Counted from the first letter of the stretch, positions 22,409-32,121 are shown. The stretch: 64,000 nucleotides of DNA from Lapillicoccus sp. (GCF_025353065.1 NZ_JANXRJ010000009.1:1-64000); one strand, 5' to 3'. The notes: a model not told the origin generated them from the sequence alone. A program made the numbers and translations.

Positions 22409-23401
22409 TCACATGTGCCCTGACACCGGCGCGAGGTACTGCCGCAGCTCGGTCGCGAGCTCGAGGCGCGCCTGCGGGCCGGTGACGGTGGCCCCGGGGA
22501 AGCTCATGAAGCCGTGGGGGGTGCCGAGGTAGTTCGTCGTGCGGGTGGGCACGCCCGCGGCGCGCAGCCTGGCGGCATACGCCTTCCCCTCGTCGCGCAG
22601 CGGGTCGAGGTCCGCGGTCTGGACGAGCGCCGGCGGAAGGCCGCCGAAGTCGTCCGCGAAGAGCGGCGAGATCAGCGGGTCGTCGAGCGGCAGCCCGCTG
22701 GGCACGGCATACAGCTCGAGGAAGGCGTCGATGGCCCGGCGCGTCAGCACGGGCGCGTCGGCGTGCTCGGCGATCGAGGGGTGGCTGCGCGTCGCGTCCG
22801 TGCCGGGGTAGAGGAGAGCCTGGTGGGAGATGCGCGGGCCACCCTCGGCGCGGACGACCTGGGTGACGATGGCCGCCAGGTTGCCGCCGGCGGAGTCGCC
22901 GCTGACGGCGATCCGTGCGGGGTCGCCGCCGAGCGCCGCGGCGCCGGACTCCACCCACCGGAGTGCGTCGACGCAGTCGTGCGCCGCCTGCGGTGCGACG
23001 TGCTCGGGGGCAAGGCGGTAGTCGATGCTCAGCACGAGGGCGGGGACGGCGTCGGCGATGAAGCCGCAGAGGGGGTCGTAGCCGAGGACCGAGCCGAGGA
23101 CCCAGCCGCCGCCGTGGAAGAAGAGGACCACCGGCAGCGGTCCCGTCGCGGCCCTGGGCCGATAGACCCGCACGCCGACGTCGTGCCCGTCCCGAGCCGG
23201 GAAGCTCGTCGACGAGATCTGTACCCCCTTGGGCACTGCACCGGTGACCCAGGAGAAGGGGGCGCGGGAGGGGACCACCCGGGCCCGGGTCGCCCGGATC
23301 TGCTCGAGCGTCAGGCTAGCGACGTCGAGGGCGCCGGCCCGGTCGTAGGCGGTGGTGAACACCTTGGTGCGCAGGGGCATCGACGGAGACGTCAGCGACA
23401 T
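22409..23401 (-). CDS. Alpha/beta hydrolase, hormone-sensitive-lipase-like esterase
   Basis: The oxyanion motif FFHGGGWVLGS, the nucleophile motif GDSAGGN, the Asp in DLDPLRDEG and the His in GTPHGFMSF define a family IV (HSL) carboxylesterase of about 330 residues. DYRLAPEHVAPQAAHDCVDAL is also typical. It probably acts on short acyl esters in the cytoplasm. Several in-frame ATGs exist at the N-terminus; 23401 (MSLTSPSMPLR) is taken, and 23410 is possible. It is divergent from dop, with about 50 bases between starts. Confidence 0.9.
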   Translation of the reverse strand: MSLTSPSMPLRTKVFTTAYDRAGALDVASLTLEQIRATRARVVPSRAPFSWVTGAVPKGVQISSTSFPARDGHDVGVRVYRPRAATGPLPVVLFFHGGGWVLGSVLGYDPLCGFIADAVPALVLSIDYRLAPEHVAPQAAHDCVDALRWVESGAAALGGDPARIAVSGDSAGGNLAAIVTQVVRAEGGPRISHQALLYPGTDATRSHPSIAEHADAPVLTRRAIDAFLELYAVPSGLPLDDPLISPLFADDFGGLPPALVQTADLDPLRDEGKAYAARLRAAGVPTRTTNYLGTPHGFMSFPGATVTGPQARLELATELRQYLAPVSGHM

Positions 23402-23453
23402 GTCACCCATCCTGCCCCGCGCGGTGTCATCCCGCCGACATATGGTGATGAGC

Positions 23454-24980
23454 ATGACCGTACGCCGCGTGATGGGGATCGAGACCGAGTACGGCATCTC
23501 CGTGCCCGGCGACCCGACCGCCAACCCGATGATCCTGTCGGGCCACGTCGTCAACGCCTATGCCAGCTCCCACGGGGTCCGGTCGGGGCGGGCCAGCTGG
23601 GACTACGCCGACGAGGCACCGCTGCGGGACGCCCGGGGCTTCGAGGTGGGCCGCGGCGCCGCCGACCCCAGCCAGCTCACCGATATCGAGGACCCGACCC
23701 TCGCCAACGTCGTGCTCACCAACGGCGCCCGGCTCTACGTCGACCACGCCCACCCGGAGTACAGCTCTCCCGAGGTCACCACCCCCCGAGGCGCCATCAC
23801 CTGGGACCGGGCGGGCGAGCTGATCATGCTCGAGTCCGTGCGCCGCCTGTCGGGCATCCCCGGCCAGCCCGGGGTCAACCTCTACAAGAACAACACCGAC
23901 GGCAAGGGCGCCTCCTACGGCACCCACGAGAACTACATCATGCGTCGCGAGACCCCCTTCTCCGAGGTGGTGCGCCACCTCGTCCCCTTCTTCGTCGCCC
24001 GGCAGGTGATGGTCGGTGCGGGTCGGGTGGGCATCGGCCAGGACTCGCGCAACCCCGGTTTCCAGGTCAGCCAGCGGGCCGACTTCTTCGAGGTCGAGGT
24101 CGGGCTCGAGACGACCCTGAAGCGGCCGATCATCAACACCCGCGACGAGCCGCACGCCGTCGCCGACCTCTACCGCCGGCTCCATGTGATCATCGGCGAC
24201 GCCAACCAGTGCGACGTCGCCAACCTCCTCAAGCTGGGCACGACCTCCGTCGTGCTCGCGATGATCGAGGACGGGGCGATGCCGCAGGACCTCACCCTCG
24301 TCAAGCCGGTCGCCACGCTGCACGCCATCTCGCACGACCCCACCCTGCGTGCGCAGGTCACCCTCCGCGACGGTCGGCACCTGACGGCGCTCGAGCTGCT
24401 CTGGGCCTACCACGACGCGGCGGCCGCCTACCTCGCGGACCGCGGGCTCGACAGCGGCGACGACCCCGACACCACCGAGGTGATGACCCTCTGGGCCGAT
24501 GTGCTCACGCGGCTCGGCACCGACCCCATGTCGTGCGCCCGCGACCTCGACTGGGTCGCCAAGCTGCAGCTGCTCGAGGGCTACCGTGACCGCGACAACC
24601 TCGGCTGGGACGACCCGCGACTGAGCGCCATCGACATCCAGTGGAGCGACATCCGCCCCGAGAAGGGCCTGTTCCACCGCCTCCTCGAGCGGGGTCGGGT
24701 GACCCAGCTCGTCGACGAGGTCGCCGTGAAGGCCGCGGTCACCGAGCCGCCCGAGGACACCCGGGCGTGGTTCCGGGGGAAGTGCCTCGAGAAGTTCGCG
24801 CCACAGATCGCCGCGGCGTCGTGGGACTCGGTCATCTTCGACGTCCCCGGCCGTCATGCCCTGCAACGGGTTCCGATGCTCGAACCGTTGCGCGGGACCA
24901 AGGCTCACGTCGGCGAGATCATGGACCGGAGCCCGGACGTGACCACGTTGTTGCGTGAGTTGGACGCGGCATCCGGCTAG
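23454..24980 (+). CDS. dop: Deamidase/depupylase of Pup (Dop)
   Basis: Dop converts the C-terminal Gln of Pup to Glu and removes Pup from tagged proteins. The 508-residue protein starts MTVRRVMGIETEYGISVPG, the nucleotide-binding glutamate strand of this carboxylate-amine-ligase fold. Further motifs are [52 protein letters not shown] and the C-terminal VPMLEPLRGTKAHV. It is distinguished from PafA by its VPGDPTANPM loop, the Dop-loop region and the position before pup. Pup here ends in Gln, so Dop is needed. The ATG follows TATGGT (23441-23446) by 7 bases, fitting a leaderless mRNA. Confidence 0.96.
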   Translation: MTVRRVMGIETEYGISVPGDPTANPMILSGHVVNAYASSHGVRSGRASWDYADEAPLRDARGFEVGRGAADPSQLTDIEDPTLANVVLTNGARLYVDHAHPEYSSPEVTTPRGAITWDRAGELIMLESVRRLSGIPGQPGVNLYKNNTDGKGASYGTHENYIMRRETPFSEVVRHLVPFFVARQVMVGAGRVGIGQDSRNPGFQVSQRADFFEVEVGLETTLKRPIINTRDEPHAVADLYRRLHVIIGDANQCDVANLLKLGTTSVVLAMIEDGAMPQDLTLVKPVATLHAISHDPTLRAQVTLRDGRHLTALELLWAYHDAAAAYLADRGLDSGDDPDTTEVMTLWADVLTRLGTDPMSCARDLDWVAKLQLLEGYRDRDNLGWDDPRLSAIDIQWSDIRPEKGLFHRLLERGRVTQLVDEVAVKAAVTEPPEDTRAWFRGKCLEKFAPQIAAASWDSVIFDVPGRHALQRVPMLEPLRGTKAHVGEIMDRSPDVTTLLRELDAASG

Positions 24981-25021
24981 GGTCGCCGTATCGGTCTTCG
25001 CCGCGCGTCAGCGGGGCGACC
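24981..25021 (+). promoter_or_regulatory. Stem-loop in the dop-pup intergenic gap
   Basis: GGTCGCC (24981-24987) and GGCGACC (25015-25021) form a 7-bp stem that starts right after the dop stop and ends a few bases before the pup ribosome site. It lacks a U-tract, so it might stabilise the pup message or attenuate readthrough rather than terminate. Confidence 0.35.
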
Positions 25022-25037
25022 AGAGTGGAGGAAGCCA

Positions 25038-25244
25038 GTGCCCAGCCAGGAGCAGAGCAGGCCGCAACGTCGCGAGGGCGAGCCCGAGGAGACGCCGGAG
25101 CCCACCCCCGTCGCGCCGGAGGCCACCGCCCGCAAGGAGGCGCTCGACGACGACATCGACAGCGTCCTCGATGAGATCGACGGTGTCCTCGAGTCCAACG
25201 CCGAGGAGTTCGTGCGCGGGTTCGTGCAGAAGGGCGGCCAGTGA
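25038..25244 (+). CDS. pup: Prokaryotic ubiquitin-like protein Pup
   Basis: This 68-residue acidic, disordered protein is the tag of the pupylation pathway. The C-terminal half ([20 protein letters not shown], then [12 protein letters not shown]) is the Mpa-binding helix and the conserved GGQ end, deamidated by Dop to GGE before ligation by PafA. The GTG start has GGAGGA 5 bases upstream. Its stop overlaps the prcB GTG (GTGA), tying tag and protease subunit synthesis together. Confidence 0.97.
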   Translation: MPSQEQSRPQRREGEPEETPEPTPVAPEATARKEALDDDIDSVLDEIDGVLESNAEEFVRGFVQKGGQ

Positions 25245-26068
25245 GCGAAGGCCTGTCGTCAGGGCGACTGCCGGCGGGCTTCACCACCCCCGGCTCGTCG
25301 TCGTTCACCGAGTTCATCGGCAGGGTCTCGCCCGATCTGTTGCCGGCCGGCCGGCCGCTCCCGCTCGGGGCCACCGTCGCCGCCCCGCACGGCACGACGA
25401 TCGTCTGCCTGGAGTATGCCGGGGGCGTCGTCATGGCAGGTGACCGCCGGGCGACGATGGGCAACCTCATCGCGAACCGCGACATGGAGAAGGTCTTCGC
25501 GGCCGACGAGTACGCCGTGGTTGGGATCGCCGGCACGGCGGGTCTCGCGATCGAGCTCGTCAAGCTCTACCAGGTCGAGCTCGAGCACTACGAGAAGATC
25601 GAGGGAACCCTGATGTCCGTCGAGGGTAAGGCGAACCGGCTCGCGAGCATGATCCGCGGCAACCTCGCGATGGCCATGCAGGGCCTGTCGGTCGTGCCGT
25701 TGTTCGCCGGCTACGACCTCGACGACCGCGCCGGGAGGATCTATTCCTACGACGTGACCGGCGGCTGCTACCGCGAGCACGACCACCACAGCATCGGTTC
25801 CGGCTCGCTCTTCGCCCGGGGCGCGATGAAGAAGCTCTGGCGCCCCGGTCTCGACGAGGCCGCGACGGCCCGGGTGGCCGTGGAGGCGCTCTACGACGCT
25901 GCCGACGACGACTCGGCCACCGGCGGCCCCGACCTCGGCCGGCGGATCTGGCCGACCCTCGCCGTCGTTGACCGGGAGGGCGTCCGGTTCCTCGATGACG
26001 ACACCCTGGCCGGGGTGGTCGAGCAGGTCGTCGCCGACCGTCAGGGCAACCCGGGAGGTGCCCGATGA
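25241..26068 (+). CDS. prcB: 20S proteasome beta subunit
   Basis: This is the catalytic subunit of the core particle. After a 51-residue propeptide ending APHG, the mature chain would begin at Thr52 in [12 protein letters not shown], the N-terminal nucleophile. Following it are [20 protein letters not shown] (Asp and Lys of the active site) and the SGS-like [20 protein letters not shown] region. The length of 275 residues with propeptide is normal. The start overlaps pup and the stop overlaps prcA by four bases. Confidence 0.97.
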   Translation: MSEGLSSGRLPAGFTTPGSSSFTEFIGRVSPDLLPAGRPLPLGATVAAPHGTTIVCLEYAGGVVMAGDRRATMGNLIANRDMEKVFAADEYAVVGIAGTAGLAIELVKLYQVELEHYEKIEGTLMSVEGKANRLASMIRGNLAMAMQGLSVVPLFAGYDLDDRAGRIYSYDVTGGCYREHDHHSIGSGSLFARGAMKKLWRPGLDEAATARVAVEALYDAADDDSATGGPDLGRRIWPTLAVVDREGVRFLDDDTLAGVVEQVVADRQGNPGGAR

Positions 26069-26937
26069 GCATGCCGTTCTACGTCTCGCCCGAGCAGCTG
26101 ATGAAGGACAAGGCGGACTACGCGCGCAAGGGCATCGCGCGCGGTCGGTCGGTCGTCGTCCTGGCCTACGACCGGGGCATCGCCTTCGTCGCCGAGAACC
26201 CCCAGAGCCTGCGCAAGATCTCCGAGATCTACGACCGAATCGCCTTCGCGGCGGTCGGCATGTACTACGAGTTCGAGAACCTCCGGGTGGCCGGCATCCG
26301 CTACGCCGACCTGCGGGGCTACTCCTACGATCGCTCCGACGTGTCCGCCCGCGGCCTGGCCAACGCCTACGCCCAGACCCTCGGCACCGTCTTCACCCAG
26401 GAGCCGAAGCCCTACGAGATCGAGATCGTCGTGGCCGAGGTCGGTCAGGACACCGAGCACGACCAGATCTACCGCTTGACCTATGACGGCTCGGTGGCCG
26501 ACCAGCACGGCTACGTGGTCATGGGGGGCACCATCGCCCGGGCGGAGGAGCTCCTCCAGGGACGCTGGCGAGCCGGGCTCAGCCTCGGCGAGGCGCTCGA
26601 GCTCGCGGTCGACGCCCTGGCCCTCGATCCCCTCGGCGGTGAGCCACGCACCCTGGCGCCCGACCAGCTCGAGGTGGCGGTCCTCGACCGGCAGCGCCCC
26701 CGGCGCAAGTTCCGCCGGATCGGGGGTCAGCTGCTCGCCGACCTGCTCAACACCGACAGCCCCGTGTCCGACGCGCCCGAGGCGGACGACCGCTCGCCCG
26801 GTCACCACGACGTTCTCACCGGTGAGAGTCCGACCGACGCCGCCCGGGACGGTGCCCCGGAGACCCCGGGCACCGATCGTCCCGCCAACCCCGAGGGCCG
26901 CGACGACCCGCTCAGCACTCTGGAAGGTGGATCATGA
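26065..26937 (+). CDS. prcA: 20S proteasome alpha subunit
   Basis: This subunit forms the outer rings and gates access to the beta chamber. The N-terminal [21 protein letters not shown] is the gate helix, followed by [55 protein letters not shown] and [16 protein letters not shown]. The last 45 residues (after about 240) are an acidic Pro/Asp-rich tail longer than in Mycobacterium tuberculosis. The stop overlaps the ATG of the glutathione peroxidase gene (ATGA), placing that enzyme in the same operon. Confidence 0.97.
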   Translation: MSMPFYVSPEQLMKDKADYARKGIARGRSVVVLAYDRGIAFVAENPQSLRKISEIYDRIAFAAVGMYYEFENLRVAGIRYADLRGYSYDRSDVSARGLANAYAQTLGTVFTQEPKPYEIEIVVAEVGQDTEHDQIYRLTYDGSVADQHGYVVMGGTIARAEELLQGRWRAGLSLGEALELAVDALALDPLGGEPRTLAPDQLEVAVLDRQRPRRKFRRIGGQLLADLLNTDSPVSDAPEADDRSPGHHDVLTGESPTDAARDGAPETPGTDRPANPEGRDDPLSTLEGGS

Positions 26938-27425
26938 GCATCTACGACCATCCGGTCAGCGCCCTCGGTGGTGGCCCGGCCGACCTGCACGACTTCGCGG
27001 ACCGCGCCGTGCTCGTCGTCAACGTCGCCTCGAAGTGCGGGCTCACGCCGCAGTACGCCGGTCTCGAACGGCTCCAGGAGCGGTTCAGGGACCGGGGTTT
27101 CACCGTCCTCGGCTTCCCGTGCAACCAGTTCGGTGGGCAGGAGCCGGGCACGGCGGCAGAGATCGAGACCTTCTGCAGCGCCACCTACGGCGTGACGTTC
27201 CCGATGTTCGACAAGGTCGAGGTCAACGGAGCCGAGCGCGACCCGCTCTACGCAGAGCTGACCGCCGTGCCCGACGCCGACGGCGAGGCCGGCGACATCC
27301 AGTGGAACTTCGAGAAGTTCCTCGTGGCTCCCGGAGGTGGCCCCATCATCCGCTTCCGACCGGGCACCGAGCCGGAGTCCGACGAGGTCGTCACCGCGAT
27401 CGAGGGGATACTGCCTCTCGCCTGA
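26934..27425 (+). CDS. Glutathione peroxidase / thiol peroxidase (BsaA-like)
   Basis: The 163-residue enzyme reduces hydroperoxides. The peroxidatic Cys35 is in [11 protein letters not shown], with Gln65 in [13 protein letters not shown] (also holding Cys63, a candidate resolving residue) and Trp124-Asn125 in [10 protein letters not shown] completing the tetrad. The cysteine form without selenocysteine normally uses thioredoxin, or in actinobacteria possibly mycothiol-linked systems. It overlaps prcA by four bases, so it should be co-produced with the proteasome. This arrangement is not part of the canonical cluster and suggests a link to oxidative stress. Confidence 0.93.
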   Translation: MSIYDHPVSALGGGPADLHDFADRAVLVVNVASKCGLTPQYAGLERLQERFRDRGFTVLGFPCNQFGGQEPGTAAEIETFCSATYGVTFPMFDKVEVNGAERDPLYAELTAVPDADGEAGDIQWNFEKFLVAPGGGPIIRFRPGTEPESDEVVTAIEGILPLA

Positions 27426-27468
27426 ACGGGGGTCGCGAACAGGTCGCCGCCGGGGTCACTCGGGGGTT

Positions 27469-27508
27469 CGAGGTAAAAGCGCGGTCCCTGGGCCGCGGTT
27501 TGACCTCG
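27469..27508. terminator. Bidirectional stem-loop terminator
   Basis: CGAGGTAAAAGCGCGG (27469-27484) pairs with CCGCGGTTTGACCTCG (27493-27508), 14 of 16 positions, around an 8-base loop. It lies between the convergent ends of the proteasome-gpx operon and the coiled-coil gene, with A and T runs inside the stem serving both directions. Confidence 0.7.
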
Positions 27509-27538
27509 GGCCGGGCGCCGCGGAAGGGAACGAACGGG

Positions 27539-28612
27539 TCAGTGGGCGTTGGCGGCGGCGTCGGGGCCGTGCCCGACCTCGCCGTTGCTGCCGCTCTCCG
27601 GTTGGTCGTGGTGTCCGGCACCGTTGTCCCCGGAAGCCGGCTGGCCCTCGGCCGGAGCGACGGGCGGCTCGGGGACGACCTGCTGGGCCAGCGCCGGGCC
27701 ACCGAGGGTCGCGAGCATCTGCCGGACGTTGGCGAGCTGGGAGTTGATGCTGTCACGGCGCTGGGTCGCGGCAGTGAGCTCGCGCTCGGAGTCGTTCCGG
27801 ATCCGCTCGGCGTGCTCGCGAGCCTGCTGCACGTGCTGAGTGGCCTCCGCCCGGGCGGTCTCGAGGGTGTGGGCCGCGGTGCTCTTCGCCTCGGCATGGG
27901 CGGCGTCCGCCTCCTGCTGGAGGGCGGCAGCTCGCACCTGGATGGTCCGCAGCGACTCCTCGTGGGTGGTCAGCTGCGCCGAGAACTCCTCGGCGGCCTG
28001 GTCGCGTCGGACGGCCAGGGTGGTCTCGAAGTCGGCAGCAGCAGAGGCAGCCTTGGCGCGCTGGTGCTCGTAGAGGGCCTCAGCCTCCTCGCGGCGGGCG
28101 GCCGCCGAGCGGCTCGCGTCGTCGAGGTGGGAGTCGGCCTGACGCTTGGCTTCTTCGACGATGAGCGCGGCATCGGCCTCGGCCTTGGTCCGCATGTCGT
28201 CGGCATACCGGTCGGCCGCGGTCTGGGAGTGCGCGGCAGCAGCCAGTGCATCGCTCCGGTGCTGCTGGGCCTCGACCTCGGCGGTCTCGCGCATGTTCTG
28301 CGCCTCGGCGTCGGCGAGGTGCAGGATCTTGCCGATCCGCTCGCCGAGATCCTGATACGTGGGTGTCGTCGCCGCGAGTTGGGCCTGCTCGAGCTCGGCG
28401 ATCCGCGACCTGGACGACTCGAGCTCTCTCGCGACCTCGGCGTGGGCCGACTGCGCCTTGGTCAGCTCGACCGTGCGATCGGCCGCCTCACGACGGGCTG
28501 CCTCCAGTGCGACGGTCAGCTCGGTCAGGGTGGCGTTCACCTGGGCAGGGTCGAAACCGCGCATCACCGAACGGAACTCAGGAATGTTGGTGGTCATGTG
28601 TTCGGCCGTCAT
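27539..28612 (-). CDS. Coiled-coil polarity-type protein (DivIVA/FilP-like), shorter paralogue
   Basis: This 357-residue protein has an N-terminal EFRSVMRGFDPAQVNATL segment reminiscent of DivIVA's GYDxxQVDxFL, then an almost continuous coiled coil rich in Ala, Glu and Gln to about residue 295, then a Pro/Gly/Asn-rich tail. The coil ends with TQRRDSINSQLANVRQMLATL, which recurs in the neighbouring large gene. DivIVA and Scy/FilP-type proteins organise polar growth or the cytoskeleton in actinobacteria; that role here is inference. It is the second of two same-strand coiled-coil genes, 45 bases after the first. Confidence 0.8.
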   Translation of the reverse strand: MTAEHMTTNIPEFRSVMRGFDPAQVNATLTELTVALEAARREAADRTVELTKAQSAHAEVARELESSRSRIAELEQAQLAATTPTYQDLGERIGKILHLADAEAQNMRETAEVEAQQHRSDALAAAAHSQTAADRYADDMRTKAEADAALIVEEAKRQADSHLDDASRSAAARREEAEALYEHQRAKAASAAADFETTLAVRRDQAAEEFSAQLTTHEESLRTIQVRAAALQQEADAAHAEAKSTAAHTLETARAEATQHVQQAREHAERIRNDSERELTAATQRRDSINSQLANVRQMLATLGGPALAQQVVPEPPVAPAEGQPASGDNGAGHHDQPESGSNGEVGHGPDAAANAH

Positions 28613-28657
28613 TTCTGCAGGAGGTCCTGCGCTCTGGGGTGGAGACTGTGGTGGCGT

Positions 28658-31039
28658 CTAGGGACGGGCGCGAAGGCCCTCGTGCGCGGATTCGTCGCTG
28701 CCCCAGAAGAACTGGGGTTCGATGGGAGTGCTCGGGTTGACCGACCCGTCCTTTGGGAGGGTCAGGTCGTCCGCCCTGCCCTCGGTCCCGTTGGCCACGT
28801 GGTCGGTCGCGGCGGGATGGTCGGTGGGCGCTTCGGCGGGAGGCGCTTCGGCGGGAGGCGGTTCGGCGGTGGGCGGCTCGGCGGTGGCGGGGCTCTCGGT
28901 AGCAGCGGCAACGGGTTCGGCTCGCGCCCACGGGGCGTTCGCGGGTTCGGGGATCGCGGGGATGACCATGGTGTCGGACGCTGACTCGCCGGACGTCGCC
29001 CCGGGGCTCGGTTCGGGGACGGCGACCACGGGGATCGACGTCGTGTCGTCGTCCTCGGTTGCCTGGGTGTCGGTGACCTCGTGGTTCGCCCCGGTGTCGG
29101 GCGAGGCGAGGGTGGTCACGGGCGCGAGTACCTCGGTGGGGGCGTCGCATGAGCTCTCGGCGGCGCGATCGGCCGCGTCCGGGGAAACGTCCTCGAGGGC
29201 GACCGACGATGGTGTCGCTACCTCCTCGACGACCGGGGGGACCACGTCGGGTTTGCTCAGGCTCACGCGGTCCGGCTCGGCAGCCTCGCGGCCGAGGTCC
29301 TCGTGCGCGTCGGGGCTGCTGTCGGGGACGTCGGGGCTGTCTGGTCTGCTGTCGGCGACATCGGGTTTGGCGGGGCTGCTGTCGGGGACGTCGGGGCTCG
29401 CACCCTCACCCACGTCGGCCTGAGTGGTCGCGGTTTCGGTGCTCTTCGACAGGTCCGTCGACACGTCTGTCGAGCGGCCCGTCGGCACGTCTGTCGAGAG
29501 GCCCGTCGGCACGTCGCTGGGCCGTTCGGAGATCGCGAGCGCCTCGATGACGCCGGACAGGTTGCCGAGCTGCGAGGTGATGTCGTTGCGTCGGCGGGTG
29601 AGGACCTCGACCTCCCCGCGGGCCTCGGTCAGCAGCCGACGGGCCTCGGTCCGCAACCTGTCGGCCTCGGCTCGGGCGTCAGCAATGGTCTGGACGAGCT
29701 CGGTCCGGGCCGACCGGCGGTTCTCGTGAGCCTCCCGCTGCAGCTTCTCGACGTCGGCGGCCGTCCGCTCGCGGATGAGCCGAGCGCCCTGCTCCGCGTC
29801 GGCGAGCCGGCGCTCGGCGCGCGCGACGTGGTCGGCGGCGGCGCTCTCCGCGTCGGCGATGATGCGGGCGGCCACCTCGACGCTGCGAGCGTGGGTGCGC
29901 CGCGCATCCTCCTCCGCCGACTCGAGGACCGCCGCGGACTGGAGACGCAGGCGGGAGGACTCCGCCGTGGCCGCGGTCAGAGCCTGCTCGGCCCGGTGGG
30001 TGCTCTGGGCGACGAGGGACTGCGTCCGCTGCCGGTGCTCGCGGACGTGGTCGACGAGCTCCCGGTGGGACTGCGCCTTGAGCCTCGCCACCTCTTCGTG
30101 GGCACCGTCCAGCATGTCCTTCATCGTCGTCTGGGCCCACGCCATGTGCTGGTCCGCCGCCGACACGATCTCGTCGGCCCGTTGCTGTGCCGCGGCGATC
30201 GTCGTCTCGGCGCCGGCCTGGGCCTCGTCGGTCAGACGACGGGCCTCCAGCCGGTGGGCCTCGAGCGTGGAGGTGGCCTCGTCGCGCCAGGTCATGGCGT
30301 CCCGCTCGGCGGCGGCGCGCAGCCCGACCGCCTGCGCCTCGGCTTCCTGGGCCAGACCTCCGAGCAGGACGTCCGTCTCGGACCGACGGCGTCGTTCCTC
30401 CTCGTCGAACAGTCGAATGCGCTGCTCGTGACGGGCGGTCTGCTCGCTCTCGTGCGCTGCCGCCCGTTCCAGCGCGGCCCCGTGGTGCGCTTTGGCTTCG
30501 GCGACCAGGACGTCGGCCTGCGCCTGAGCGGTGGCGACGAGCTGGGCCGCCTCGGCGTAGGCGCCGGCAACCGCCTCCTCGCTCGTGCGGACGGCGGCGT
30601 CGGTGACCATGGCAGCCTGCTCGGCCGCGTCCCGGTGGAGCTGGTCGGCGTCCTCGTGCGCGGCGCGCAGCCGGGTCTCCGCCTGCTTCTGGATCCGGTC
30701 GGCCTCGCCCCGCATGGCGCCGACCTCGTGGGTCAGCCGGTCGGACTCGAGGCGGAGTCGCTCGTTGTCGGCCCGGGCCCGCGTGGTCTCCTCCTCGACC
30801 TGGCGGCGCAGGTTGTCGGCGTGGTCCTGGGCGCTGGCGAGGATCGCGAGGGTGTGCCGCGTGACGTCGCCGACGCCCACCAGCCCGGCGGAGCTGCCCG
30901 CGGGCGGCGTTGGCGACGCCGACCCGTTCGACCCACCAGGGCCATGCGAATCACGCTGTGTCCGGGGCACATTCAGCACATTCGGCGCATTCTCCTGGGT
31001 CAGCGCGGAAGGCGCGGGCGGCGCGGTCGGCTCGGACAT
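28658..31039 (-). CDS. Large coiled-coil protein (Scy/FilP/DivIVA-like)
   Basis: This 793-residue protein has a disordered N-terminus, a heptad-rich coiled coil from about residue 55 to 470 (RQVEEETTRARADNERL, ADVEKLQREAHENRRSART), a closing motif TRRRNDITSQLGNLSGVIEAL shared with the downstream gene, and a 320-residue low-complexity acidic tail. The tail contains Ser/Pro/Asp-Val repeats (PDVPDSSP units at 29300-29400) and Ser-Thr-Asp repeats (about 29450-29520). Hendecad-like repeats are expected for scaffold proteins such as Streptomyces Scy. It is probably cotranscribed with the smaller paralogue. No enzymatic domain is seen. Confidence 0.8.
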   Translation of the reverse strand: MSEPTAPPAPSALTQENAPNVLNVPRTQRDSHGPGGSNGSASPTPPAGSSAGLVGVGDVTRHTLAILASAQDHADNLRRQVEEETTRARADNERLRLESDRLTHEVGAMRGEADRIQKQAETRLRAAHEDADQLHRDAAEQAAMVTDAAVRTSEEAVAGAYAEAAQLVATAQAQADVLVAEAKAHHGAALERAAAHESEQTARHEQRIRLFDEEERRRRSETDVLLGGLAQEAEAQAVGLRAAAERDAMTWRDEATSTLEAHRLEARRLTDEAQAGAETTIAAAQQRADEIVSAADQHMAWAQTTMKDMLDGAHEEVARLKAQSHRELVDHVREHRQRTQSLVAQSTHRAEQALTAATAESSRLRLQSAAVLESAEEDARRTHARSVEVAARIIADAESAAADHVARAERRLADAEQGARLIRERTAADVEKLQREAHENRRSARTELVQTIADARAEADRLRTEARRLLTEARGEVEVLTRRRNDITSQLGNLSGVIEALAISERPSDVPTGLSTDVPTGRSTDVSTDLSKSTETATTQADVGEGASPDVPDSSPAKPDVADSRPDSPDVPDSSPDAHEDLGREAAEPDRVSLSKPDVVPPVVEEVATPSSVALEDVSPDAADRAAESSCDAPTEVLAPVTTLASPDTGANHEVTDTQATEDDDTTSIPVVAVPEPSPGATSGESASDTMVIPAIPEPANAPWARAEPVAAATESPATAEPPTAEPPPAEAPPAEAPTDHPAATDHVANGTEGRADDLTLPKDGSVNPSTPIEPQFFWGSDESAHEGLRARP

Positions 31040-31107
31040 GGGGCCATGATTCCATGCGAGGCGCGCTCGTGCGTCCCTCAGTGGCAAACCCGTCGAAGAC
31101 CTGTGGG

Positions 31108-32121
31108 TCAGCGGTCCGTCGCCCCGAGAAGCATCAGCTCGTCGGCGCGATCGAGGCCTGCGCGGCGCCCGGTGCGGTCCAGCCCGAGGTGCCGTTCCCA
31201 CGACAGGGCGTCGGCGGTGGTGAGATCCAGCGGCCGCGCGACGAGGCCGGCCGACAAAGCGGACGCATCGTCACGCGCCGAGAAACCCCGCCACTGCGGA
31301 TCGTGCATCCACAGGGCCAACGACCTCTCACCCATGTACTCCTCGATCCCCGCCGCGATCAGGTCCGCGTCCGGCACCGCCACGGTCTGGCCGGTGAAGC
31401 CCGCGACGGCGGAGGCCGTCGCGAGGACGTCGGACAGGGTCCGACGCGGACCGCAGGCGTCCACGATCCCCGTTGCCCCGGCCATCCCCGCCTCGAGGAC
31501 CCAGGCGGCGAGGTCGAGCACATCGAGGAGCTGGGCCGGTCGCTCGAGGTCCTCGGGCACGAGGACGGGCCCCCCGTCCTGCTCGGCGAGGGCGAACCGG
31601 CTGACCCAGTAGCCGAACCGGTCGCTCAGGTCACCGTGCCCCGCGATGAGACCGGAACGCGCGACCAGCGCGCCCTGCCCACGCTCTCCCCGGTATGCCG
31701 CGACCGCCGCCTCGCAGGCGACCTTCGCCTCGCCGTACTGCTCCGGTGGGGACTCGTCGCCGTCGAAGGCCGGCAGCAGCGGCGTCGTGAGGTCGCCGCC
31801 GAGCTGCGAGTGGTCGGCGTAGACCGATCCGGACGAGACGAGCACCCAGTGCTCAGCCCGGTCGGAGAGCGCTGCCAGCGCGCCCCGGGCCTGGCCCGGC
31901 TGGCGGGTGAGGTCGACGACGAGGTCCCAGCCCCCCGACGTGAGCACACCGGCATACGCGTCCTCTCTGCTGCGGTCACCGCGGACCAGCGTCGTGCCCT
32001 CGGGCACCCCGCCGCTCTCGCCGCGGGCGAGGCACGTGACGTCGTGCCCGTCGGCGAGGGCGAGAGCGGCGATCGTGCCGCCCAGCCAGGAGGTGCCGCC
32101 GAGGACGAGGAGGTTGCTCAT
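31108..32121 (-). CDS. NAD(P)-dependent epimerase/reductase (extended SDR-like)
   Basis: The 337-residue protein opens with LLVLGGTSWLGGTIAALALA, an extended-SDR dinucleotide motif, followed by WDLVVDLTRQPGQARGAL, WVLVSSGSVYADHS and the YGEAK active-site Tyr/Lys. The C-terminal half contains VARSGLIAGHGDLSDRFGYW and LDVLDLAAWVLEAG. It resembles the reductases annotated as NAD-dependent epimerase/dehydratase in actinobacteria; its substrate is unknown. It is divergent from pafA, separated by 145 bases. Confidence 0.85.
   Translation of the reverse strand: MSNLLVLGGTSWLGGTIAALALADGHDVTCLARGESGGVPEGTTLVRGDRSREDAYAGVLTSGGWDLVVDLTRQPGQARGALAALSDRAEHWVLVSSGSVYADHSQLGGDLTTPLLPAFDGDESPPEQYGEAKVACEAAVAAYRGERGQGALVARSGLIAGHGDLSDRFGYWVSRFALAEQDGGPVLVPEDLERPAQLLDVLDLAAWVLEAGMAGATGIVDACGPRRTLSDVLATASAVAGFTGQTVAVPDADLIAAGIEEYMGERSLALWMHDPQWRGFSARDDASALSAGLVARPLDLTTADALSWERHLGLDRTGRRAGLDRADELMLLGATDR

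Noticed and set aside
26483-28984. An 833-residue plus-strand frame over prcA, gpx and the coiled-coil genes
   Set aside because: It is a composite of shadows of four genes on both strands with no recognisable domain.
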